Source: Stomorhina lunata (taxonomy: Eukaryota > Arthropoda > Insecta > Diptera > Rhiniidae). From it: a DNA stretch of 64,000 nt. Under the pieces are notes generated by a model. It was not told the origin of the DNA, made no database searches, and saw only the letters and a program-made list of their open reading frames with translations. The translations under genes and the position numbers were made by a program. Shown here one piece after another: positions 48,401 through 57,647 of this stretch; within the stretch, counting starts at the first letter, position 1; each line of letters opens with the position of its first letter. The stretch lies in NCBI GenBank assembly GCA_933228675.1, contig OW121741.1, positions 19,271,510 through 19,335,509 on the forward strand, written 5' to 3'.

Positions 48401-49828
48401 TATAGGAAATTTTTCAAAAATTTCCTATTTTTATAGGAAATTTTTCAAAAATTTCCTATTTTTATAGGAAATTTTTCAAAAATTTCCTATTTTTATAGGA
48501 AATTTTTCAAAAATTTCCTATTTTCATAGGAAATTTTTCAAAAATTTCCTATTTTCATAGGAAATTTTTCAAAAATTTCCTATTTTTATAGGAAATTTTT
48601 CAAAATTTTCTATTTTTATAGGAAATTTTTCAAAAATTTCCTATTTTTATAGGAAATTTTTCAAAAATTTCCTATTTTTATAGGAAATTTTTCAAAAATT
48701 TCCTATTTTTATAGGAAATTTTTCAAAAATTTCCTATTTTCATAGGAAATTTTTCAAAAATTTCCTATTTTTATAGGAAATTTTTCAAAAATTTCCTATT
48801 TTCATAGGAAATTTTTCAAAAATTTCCTATTTTTATAGGAAATTTTTCAAAAATTTTCTATTTTTATAGGAAATTTTTCAAAAATTTCTTATTTTTATAG
48901 GAAATTTTTCAAAAATTTCTTATTTTTATAGGAAATTTTTCAAAAATTTCTTATTTTTATAGGAAATTTTTCAAAAATTTCCTATTTTTATAGGAAATTT
49001 TTCAAAAATTTCCTATTTTTATAGGAAATTTTTCAAAAATTTCCTATTTTTATAGGAAATTTTTCAAAAATTTCCTATTTTTATAGGAAATTTTTCAAAA
49101 ATTTCCTATTTTTATAGGAAATTTTTCAAAAGTTTCCTATTTTTATAGGAAATTTTTCAAAAGTTTCCTATTTTTATATATTTATAGGAAATTTTTCAAA
49201 AATTTCCTATTTTTATAGGAAATTTTTCAAAAATTTCCTATTTTTATAGGAAGTTTTTCAAAAATTTCCTATTTTTATAGGAAATTTTTCAAAAATTTCC
49301 TATTTTTATAGGAAATTTTTGAAAAATTTCCTATTTTTATAGGAAGTTTTTCAAAAATTTCCTATTTTTATAGGAAATTTTTCAAAAATTTCCTATTTTT
49401 ATAGAAAATTTTTGAAAAATTTCCTATTTTTATAGGATTTTTGAAAAATTTCCTATTTTTATAGGATTTTTGAAAAATTTCCTATTTTTATAGGAAATTT
49501 TTCAAAAATTTCCTATTTTTATAGGAAATTTTTCAAAATATTTCTATTTTCATAGGAAATTTTTCAAAAATTTTCTATTTTTATAGGAAATTTTTCAAAA
49601 ATTTCCTATTTTTATAGGAAATTTTTCAAAAATTTCCTATTTTTATAGGAAATTTTTCAAAGATTTCCTATTTTTATAGGAAATTTTTCAAAAATTTCCT
49701 ATTTTTATAGGAAATTTTTCAAAAATTTCCTATTTTTATAGGAAATTTTTCAAAAATTTCCTATTTTTATAGGAAATTTTTCAAAAATTTCCTATTTTTA
49801 TAGGAAATTTTTTAAAAATTTCCTGTTT
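45500..49828 (+). repeat. F2 array: second block of the F 31-bp repeat
   Basis: About 139 units of the same inverted-repeat monomer in the same orientation as F1 (TTTT centre). It shares with F1 a truncated unit in which CCTA runs straight into ATTTTTTCAAAAA (near 47257 here, near 41660 in F1). A variant with an extra TATATTTA-like insertion occurs near both its ends (about 45710 and 49175). One unit has its centre flipped to AAAA at 47827-47856. Confidence 0.98.
47827..47856. repeat. F monomer with inverted centre (AAAA instead of TTTT)
   Basis: Arms AAAAATTTCCTAT and ATAGGAAATTTTT are intact, but the four-base centre reads AAAA. I noticed no other unit in F1 or F2 with this. The spacer base before it is T rather than C. 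It is what inversion of one hairpin loop would leave. Confidence 0.9.
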
Positions 49829-49829
49829 T

Positions 49830-49884
49830 AGTTCTCTTCTAGTTCTTTTCCAGTTTTGTTCTACTTCTGCTCTAGTTTTAGTAT
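49830..49884 (+). repeat. Short degenerate 11-bp repeat abutting F2
   Basis: Five 11-base steps: AGTTCTCTTCT, AGTTCTTTTCC, AGTTTTGTTCT, ACTTCTGCTCT, AGTTTTAGTAT. The first begins two bases after the last F unit. It resembles the reverse complement of text near 1722-1750. Confidence 0.7.
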
Positions 49885-50695
49885 TTTTTTCGAACCTTCT
49901 AAAAGTAGGCAATACAATTTTCCTATACATAATTTTGACGTTGTATCGAATTTATTTAGATTTTCTCAAGTTTTTTTGTCAATTTTGCTTCGGTTTCTTC
50001 CCCTAATAAATAGCCCATAATTCCTTTATTTATTTCGTTGGTCTGTCTATCCGTCAGTTGTTCCGTCCTTCCATCCTGTCTGCAGCTCAGCCAAAAATGT
50101 TGTCTGAATAGTCGTTTCATTGTTTTTCTTCATTCTCATTCATTCATTTCTGTTTTATGAGTTTATTTGTTTAGTCTCTATTACTCGTATAAAATTTGTT
50201 ATTTTTAAGTTTATTTTTCATTCTTTGTTGGGGTTTTTGGTGTTGGATTTTTTGCGGTTCGTTTAGGGCAGGGGCACAAGTTTTCTTTTCCTTTGTTTTA
50301 AAATTTTTAAACAAATTTTTTCCATGTTCTAACCCAGTTGTTTTTGGGGTTTCAAGCAACAGAAATAAATAATCAACAAAAAAAATCTGTTAATGCTTGA
50401 ATGAATTAGTACAAATATTTTTTCTTCGTTTTATTTTTTTGGTGGTTATTTTTATTATTGATGATTTGTATGAATTTGATTGTGGGGCTAAAGGTTGAGA
50501 ATTCGAGAATTTTGTTGCCCAAATTGTTAGTGTTAATGTTGAAAACCCGTTAAAGATTTAGATTTATTTGTTGAAAATTTGTTTTGGCGCGTGAACTCAT
50601 TTGTTTAGTGGTCTTTTTTGTGGGTTTTATGGTCTGGCGGCACAAAAGGTGAATTTCGAGGGTTTTTTTCACGTGAAATTAAACATCATTAAATT
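49885..50695. other. Non-repeat DNA
   Basis: No gene is supported. It is T-rich, with TCTGTCTATCCGTC-like text at about 50041-50075. The minus frame at 50171-50359 is low-complexity Lys/Asn-rich. Confidence 0.6.
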
Positions 50696-51910
50696 AAATG
50701 AAGCCTACAAGTATGCTTTGATTTGAGTGGGAAAAATAAATAGCCCAAAATAGCTAATATATTTTGCTTTGTTTGTATAGTTTATAAGTTTGGGTGCGGG
50801 ATACTTGTTGGCTACATATTTTGTATATGAGTATTTATAACATTTAGATTTAAAGTATACTTTTGGGGATTATTTATATTTGGAAGTTAATATTGCAGAT
50901 TAAAATTGATTGCCGAGCATTAAGGGTTATTTTAGAGTACTAAATGCCTTTAATAATATATAAATGGGCATTGATTTTTAGTTTCAAAAATAAATGCCTT
51001 AAAATAGGCTTTATAATAGATAAGATTTTGTCTAGCAAACCTGTTGTTCTGCGTTTTTGTTTATATTTTTAACAAGCTGAATTGGAGGATTATTTATATA
51101 AGTTAATGACATGGATTAAAGTTGATTGCCAGGCTTTAATGGCTTTAAAGGTTAAAAATGCGTTTAATAACCAATTAATATCAGCTTTTAAGAATCGCTT
51201 ATTTACAAATTTTGGAAAAAAGTGATTTGTTGAATGAATAATTTTTTATAAACTAGAATGATGTGAATTTTAGTTTTTAATGTAAAACTTTACATAATAT
51301 TATATGTAGTCTACAAGTATGCTCTGACTTTTTTGTGTATAAAATAAAAAGCCTAAAAATATGCTGAAAATAATCATTAGCGTTATTATAAATAACTTTT
51401 TATGCTTTTTATAACACGAATAGTTAAAACATATTATAGGGATTATTTATATCGGAAAATAAATAAAGGAGATTAATATCAGTTATCTGACATTAAGGGG
51501 CTTTTTAAGGTTTTAAATATATTTAGTAAATAATTAAGCTTCAAATAATCATAAACTTGTTCAAAATAATAAATAATGAACACAAAATTGTTTATTTTGC
51601 TGTTAAGAATTGGAGGAGAATTCTTAAACTAATCATCTTTATTTAAAACCATGGCTTAAAGAAGGCTTTCATATCTAGCATAAGAAAAAGCCCTATAGAT
51701 AGGCTTTAGATTTGCTTTGGCTTTTTAACATATTATTTAATGTGTAGGATAGTTACTTGTTGAGCTACTACTAAGTTTATAAAAATAACAAGCAAAATTA
51801 AAGCATACTTTTGGGATTATTTTTATTTAAAATTAATATAGGCTTAAAATTGATTGCCTAGTATTAAGGGTTATTTTAAGGTTTTAAATAAGTTAAAAAA
51901 TATATTATAA
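50696..51910 (+). repeat. Old tandem repeat, about 290-370 bp unit, four copies
   Basis: Recurring ordered landmarks: CTACAAGTATGCT at 50704 and 51311, TAGGCTTTA at about 51007 and 51701, and TTGATTGCC followed by TTAAGGGTTATTTTA (or a near match) at about 50906, 51122, 51481 and 51850. Copies have diverged strongly and differ in length. Function unknown. Confidence 0.6.
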
Positions 51911-51924
51911 ATATTATAATAACA

Positions 51925-52440
51925 TTTGGGAATCAAAAAGTATACCAAAGTTTTGGAAACTTTGCCTCTAAGGGGGTAAAAAGGGGAAAAATCGAAAACG
52001 TTAGATCTCTTAAAGTGATAGGCATAGAAACAAAATTAATTATTGCGTTTTGAACAACTTTAAAAATAAGTGGACTGGTGTTTGGTACTTTTTTGAAACT
52101 ATGCCCGATAGGGGGTAAAACGTGGTGAAAGTGGTTTTTTGGTACTATTTTTAACCCACATTTATCTTTTCAACCAAAGTATATAGAAATTAACTTTGTA
52201 CTAGAATCAATAAAAGTGAAAAAAATATTAAACACGTATTTGGTAGTTTTTTGATTTCGGGGGCTAAAATTAGTAAAAAAAGGATAAAATGATAACTTAA
52301 AATATCATTAAGTAATATGAATAGGAACAATATATTAACTGCGTTTTTATAAAATGTACTGAAATCAATTGGTACCAAAGAAGTACCAAATATGCAGATT
52401 GAACTGTTCAAAGATTAGGGGATAAAAAGGGAAACAAATT
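51925..52440 (+). repeat. Old tandem repeat, about 145 bp unit, four copies
   Basis: AGGGGGTAAAA-type landmarks at about 51970, 52110, 52258 and 52417, spaced 141-158 bp. Each lies after TGGTACTTTTTTG or similar and is followed by AAATCGAAA- or GATAAC-type text. The minus frame at 52190-52411 crosses repeat copies and is not a gene. Confidence 0.6.
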
Positions 52441-52479
52441 GGTAATGTTATAACTTTTAAACAAATGAATGTTTGTTTG

Positions 52480-53180
52480 TCTGTATGTGCTTTATAGAAT
52501 AGAATAGTAAACTATCATGTTATGCCCTTCAGCAAAGTTGTTGCGAATGAGCCAGCTAAGGTTTTTTGAATTGGCATGACTAATTTCCTACAGGTGGCGC
52601 CATTGAAAATTACCCAAAATGACATAGATCGTAAACTGTGTATTTGATCATGATATGATATTTAGAAAAGTTATGGAGCATAAGCCGCCGAAAGGTTTCT
52701 TATTTGGTATGATCAATTACCGACAGGTGGCGCCACTGACAATTACTCAAAGTGAATTAAATCGTAAACTGTGTATTTGATCATGCTATGATCTTAAGCA
52801 AAGTTGTAACGCATGAGCCGACGAAGGTTCCTTAGTTTGTATGACCAATTTCCAACAGATGGCGCCACTGAAAATTACTCAAAGTGCGTTAAATCGTAAT
52901 CTGCACATTTGATCATGCTGTGATCTTTAACAAAGTTGTTGCGGATGAGCCGACGAAGGTTTCTTAATTGGTATGACTGATTTTCGACAGGTGGCGCCAC
53001 TTAAAATTACTTAAAGTTAATTAAATCGGAAACTATGCATTTGGTCATACTGTGATCTTTACCAAAGTTGATGCGCAACGAGCCGACGAGAGTATCTAAG
53101 TTGGTATGACTAATTTCCAAAAATTATTCAAAATGACTTGAACTGTAAATTATGCATATGATCATGTGTTGATCGGACAA
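52480..53180 (+). repeat. 132-bp tandem repeat, five copies
   Basis: TTTGATCATGCTGTGATC-type landmarks at 52645, 52778, 52910 and 53042, each 132-133 bp apart, with a shortened last copy (53159). Each full copy contains CAGGTGGCGCCACTG, itself nearly palindromic, followed by AAAATTACTCAAAGTG and AAATCGTAAACTGTG. The last copy has lost the GGTGGCGCCAC block. It is GC-richer than the rest of the window. Confidence 0.85.
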
Positions 53181-54392
53181 AATGAATAAAATAATTTAAA
53201 ATTAATTGGATATTTGTGTGCGATGTCTTTCCTATAAATCAATTTATTTGGCTAATACTTTATACAAATTTGCCTTGAAATGTTTATTCTAAAGCTCGGT
53301 CAACCAGGTACTATTAGTTTTAAGTCTATTGTTTAACAAATAATGAATCACTGCCTTCCTTAAGGCTTTATATTTCTTTTTAGTTTTCTCTCAAAATTAA
53401 CCTCAAAATTTCAACCATTTGTTTCGGCTTCATTAACCCACTTATCTCTGATAACTCCCTTTTACTAATTTGCCATTTTAACACTCGTAAATTGATTTGT
53501 CGACCTGTAGAAGGCTAATTATCCTTGTAACCCACCCGCCCCCTAACTCCGTTTGGTGTTACAATTTATTGCCCGATTACATACAAACATTTACATGTGG
53601 GTGTGTGTGAAAACTCTCCCTTTATCATTTTTTCTTTCTTTTTTTGTTAATGTGTTGTAGTATTTGTGTACTTTATATTTCTTGTGAAAGTAATTTATTA
53701 TATGACCCTTTTTTCCTGGTTTCTGGCTGCTTTCAATTGCCTGGGATTTACACGCAATAAATAAGGAAAAAAATGGAATTAGGCTGATAATAACGAGAGC
53801 AGGAAAAAAATACGTTTTATTTCAACAGATTCTTGGCTTTCTCGGCTAAAAGAAGTCTTTAATTTTTTATAGCCGTCTCTAAGTCATTAGAAGGTATTTG
53901 AAGGAAAATGGTTTTTAGGAAAAAGAGTTAACAAAATTAAGCCTTAAATACAAGACAAATTGTTAGAGGATGACTTCATATAGAGGAGGAGGGACATACA
54001 AATACAAAGAAAGACAGAAAAAAGAAGAGACATACAGATTCCCTACAAATTGCTTAAGGAAGGACATTCATAAGCAAGGACCGACGTAAAGGCTGACTTG
54101 TACATATATATAAAGTTAGACAAAAGTAAGCACCAACATTCCAATATAACGATAGACGAGCGGTAAGGCAGATATAGTCTTGTAAATGGTGTTTAGCTGT
54201 ATGTAACATTCTGATGACTTTTGCCAAGGATTAGTCATTGGGGGTATTAAATGTGGATTTAATTAATTGCAAGTGGTGGCGTGTCAATACTAGATGTGAA
54301 CAGTGAAAGTGATGCTGGAGTTGTAATTTTAATACTCGAACAGATAAAAGGATTAGGAAAGAGAATAGTAAAGACATAAAGGAACAAATCAA
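53181..54392. other. Non-repeat DNA
   Basis: No gene is supported. The purine-rich 53940-54140 includes GAAAGACAGAAAAAAGAAG text. TG-rich text lies near 53597-53610. Nothing else stands out. Confidence 0.6.
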
Positions 54393-54620
54393 TGGCTTGG
54401 TGCTAAAAGGGCCAATGTCAAAAAGGGGAGTTTTGAGAAAAGTTTTTATTTTTCATATAAATTCATAGTCATGGTCCAGAAAACCCCTTATAAATATATT
54501 CTTAAGTTAGATAGAGATTAGCTGTTGGAGCCAAACCAAAGAGGGTTAAGATGATAATCTAACGCAATGTTTAACTCAAAATAGCAAAAAATTGACATTG
54601 ACTCTTTTAGCACCAAGCCA
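54393..54620. mobile_element. MITE-like element with 28-bp terminal inverted repeats
   Basis: The left end TGGCTTGGTGCTAAAAG (extending to 54420) and the right end (54593-54620) are reverse complements at 26 of 28 positions. They enclose a 228-bp element with no open frame. The inner parts retain weaker symmetry (GTTTTGAG and CTCAAAAT). No clear target-site duplication was found beside the ends, so the true boundary may differ by a few bases and the superfamily cannot be named. Confidence 0.7.
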
Positions 54621-54732
54621 CAGAAATATATAATCGTATACGATTTCATTAAAACCTCCAATAAAAGTTAAAGCACTAAAGAAGAGGGAAATGTAGAAAT
54701 CCACAAGATTTCTTTTAACTTAGAAAATTTTT
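54621..54732. other. Short non-repeat segment
   Basis: AT-rich DNA between the MITE-like element and the 170-bp repeat. Nothing is recognised in it. Confidence 0.5.
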
Positions 54733-56000
54733 ATACCCACCATCAAAAAGAATGAGATTTGTGAGTTTGTAATTTCCTTAATATTGGCTCAAAAATCAAA
54801 AACGATACATATTCTGAATCCTTATGAAATTCTAAGACGATTGAGCGATGTCAGTCTGTCTGTCTTTTGAAATCACGATAACGCCTAAACAAAAGGAGCT
54901 AGCTTACTAAAACTTAGTAAAAACATTCTTCATCTATGAAAAAATGTTGGTATTGAAATCTGGCAAAATCGGTTAAAATTTGACTATATCTCCAGTATAA
55001 CTTCGTCTAGGCTAATCGCTTATTTGCTAATAAATGACAAATTATAACAGTTATGATGACAAAATTTGGTATATAGAAGTTTCACATATTCACTAGGCAG
55101 CATATAAAATTTCATAGAAATCGGTTCAGATTTAACCATAGCTCCCATATAAAAAACTTACGGAAACAGCCTAAATTTCAACTGAAATTCACTTAAATGC
55201 AAATAACTGATAAACTGTAATAGCTTTGGCCACTAAATTTAGCACAAGGAAGTCTAATGAGAATGGCAGCCAGTGTGCAAAATTTTGTCACAATCGGTTA
55301 CTATTTGACCATAGCTGCCATATAAAAAACTTACAGAAACACAAAAATACAAAAAGAAAAGGAGATTTATGTCCGTCTGTCCGTCAGATAAAATCGTTAT
55401 AGCTCCTTAACTACAAGAGCTAGTAAGATTAAATTAAGCTCAAGGAAGTCTCAATGCCAGCCAGTGTGCAAAATTTTGCCACAATCGGTCACCATTTGAC
55501 TTCTGGAAACACAAAAATACATAAAGAAAAGGTTTTTTATGTCCATCTGTCCGTCAGATAAAAGCATGATGGCGCCTTAACAAAAAGAGCTAGAGGCACA
55601 AAATTTGACAAAAGTATTTTGGATATCATGAAAAAGATGTATGTTGAAAATGGACAAAATCGGTTCAAATTTAGTTAGAGCTCCCATATAACCCCGCCCC
55701 GGGAAACACATTAATGCTGATAAATTGAATACAATTGTAATAGCTATGACGATTAAATTTAAAATAGGGAAGTTTTATGCAATTTTTGATCAGTTTATTA
55801 AATTTTATAGGAATCAGTCCATATTTGACTTTAGCTTTCATATAAAAAACACTCACGGAAACCAAAAATTTTAGCAAAGGCCAGTTAAAAGCTATTAAAT
55901 TAGAAACTATGATAGCTATGGTCACTAAATTTTGCAAGAATAAGCTCTATATATATACCAGCCAGTGTGTAAAATTTTGTTACAATCGGTCAATATAACA
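54733..56000 (+). repeat. Dispersed-repeat type block with about 170-bp tandem modules
   Basis: Begins with TATACCCACCATCAAAAAG. It then repeats a module containing ATCGGTT(C/T), ATTTGACCATAGCTCCCATAT, CGGAAAC, GATAAACTGTAATAGC, CCAGTGTGCAAAATTTTG and TCCGTCTGTCCGTCAGATA. ATCGGTT landmarks lie at about 54968, 55120, 55293, 55483, 55659, 55813 and 55985, spaced 152-190 bp. Such modules are familiar from non-coding mobile-element remnants in calyptrate fly genomes (recollection, not a search). The minus frame at 55671-55937 is a shadow. Confidence 0.7.
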
Positions 56001-56403
56001 CTCTTATTTGTTTAATTTAAACTTTATTAAAAATATTCTTCCTCAAGCCATAAATTTTCACGAAATTATATTTCAAAAATTCCACCTCATTTAAATCCTT
56101 TTGTATCATTTAAAAAATTAAATGTATCACATAACTAAGTAGGAGATAGTAATATGTTGCATGTTATAGTTTATGTGGCGCCCCCCATAAACCATAAGTC
56201 AAGGTCTTTTATTGTATTATCACATTGTATGGGGACTTGTTAGTATAAAACTAACAGAAAATTATATGTAACATACATACAATAAACTTACCTAGGAATA
56301 ACATAAAAATAATTTAGCACTAAATATAATACTAACGAGGACCACATCAAAATTTGCTTAAAATGGTTTATACTTCAATTTATATGTAATTTACTTTTAA
56401 TCT
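56001..56403. other. Non-repeat DNA before the 11-bp array
   Basis: AT-rich, with GTGGCGCCCCCC at about 56175-56186. Nothing coding is seen. Confidence 0.55.
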
Positions 56404-57647
56404 AAATCAAGTCAAGTTCGAGTAATGTTCAAGTCAAGTTTAGGTCAAATTTAGGTCAAATTTAGGTCAAGTTTAGGCCAAGTTTAAGTCAAGTTCAAGT
56501 CAAGTACAAGTCAAGTTCAAGTCAAGGTCAAGTCAAGTCCAAGTCCAAGTCAAGTTCAAGTCAAGTTCAAGTCAAGTTCAAGTCAAGTTCAAGTCAAGTT
56601 CAAGTCAAGTTCAAGTCAAGTTCAAGTCAAGTTCAAGTCAAGTTCAAGTCAAGTTCAAGTCAAGTTCAAGTCAAGTTCAAGTCAAGTTCAAGTCAAGTTC
56701 AAGTCAAGTTCAAGTCAAGTTCAAGTCAAGTTAAAGTCAAGTTCAAGTCAAGTTAAAGTCAAGTTCAAGTCAAGTTCAAGTCAAGTTCAAGTCAAGTTCA
56801 AGTCAAGTTCAAGTCAAGTTCAAGTCAAGTTCAAGTCAAGTTCAAGTCAAGTTCAAGTCAAGTTCAAGTCAAGTTTAAGTCAAGTTCAAGTCAAGTCAGG
56901 TTCAAGTCATGTTCAGGTCAAGTTCAAGTTAAGTTCAAGTCAAGTTCAAGTCAAGTTCAAGTCAAGTTCAAGTCAAGTTCAAGTCAAGTTCAAGTCAAGT
57001 TCAAGTCAAGTTCAAGTCAAGTTCAAGTCAAGTTCAAGTTAAGTTCAAGTCAAGCTCAAGTCAAGTTCAAGTCAAGTTCAAGTCATGTTCAAGTCAAGTT
57101 CATGTCAAGTTCAAGCGGAGTTCAAGTCAAGTTTAAGTCAAGTTCAAATCAAGTTCAAATTAAGTTCAAGTCAAGTTCAAGTCAAGTTCAAGTCAAGTTC
57201 AAGTCAAGTTCAAGTCAAGTTCAAGTCAAGTTCAAGTCAAGTTCAAGTCAAGTTCAAGTCAAGTTCAAGTTCAAGTCAAGTTCAAGTCAAGTTCAAGTCA
57301 AGTTCAAGTCAAGTTCAAGTCAAGTTCAAGTCAAGTTCAAGTCAAGTTCAAGTCAAGTTCAAGTCAAGTTCAAGTCAAGTTCAAGTCAAGTTCAAGTCAA
57401 GTTCAAGTCAAGTTCAAGTCAAGTTCAAGTCAAGTTCAAGTCAAGTTCAAGTCAAGTTCAAGTCAAGTTCAAGTCAAGTCAAGTTCAAGTCAAGTTCAAG
57501 TCGAGTTCAAGTCAAGTTCAAGTCAAGTTCAAGTCAAGTACAAGTCAAGTTCAAGTCAAGTTCAAGTCAAGTTCAAGTCAAGTTCAAGTCAAGTTCAAGT
57601 CAAGTTCAAGTCAAGTTCAAGTCAAGTTCAAGTCAATTTCATGTCAA
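56404..57647 (+). repeat. 11-bp minisatellite (AAGTCAAGTTC)n
   Basis: About 113 units, with a degenerate left edge containing TTTAGGTCAAA variants. The unit is a near dimer of CAAGT and CAAGTT. Local 5- or 6-bp slips occur near 56535, 56893, 57268 and 57478. Eleven codons make three units, so frames that avoid stops give an 11-residue Ser/Gln/Val/Lys/Phe repeat. These are not genes. Confidence 0.98.

Noticed and set aside
1..49828. CRISPR array
   Set aside because: The 31-bp length is in the right range, but there are no unique spacers between repeats, units are head to tail, no cas genes, and the context is eukaryotic.
38560..49828. MEF2 or CArG-box arrays in F (CCTATTTTTATAGG)
   Set aside because: MEF2 needs a ten-base CTA(A/T)4TAG and CArG needs six A/T between CC and GG; here the A/T stretch is too long, so neither consensus fits exactly.
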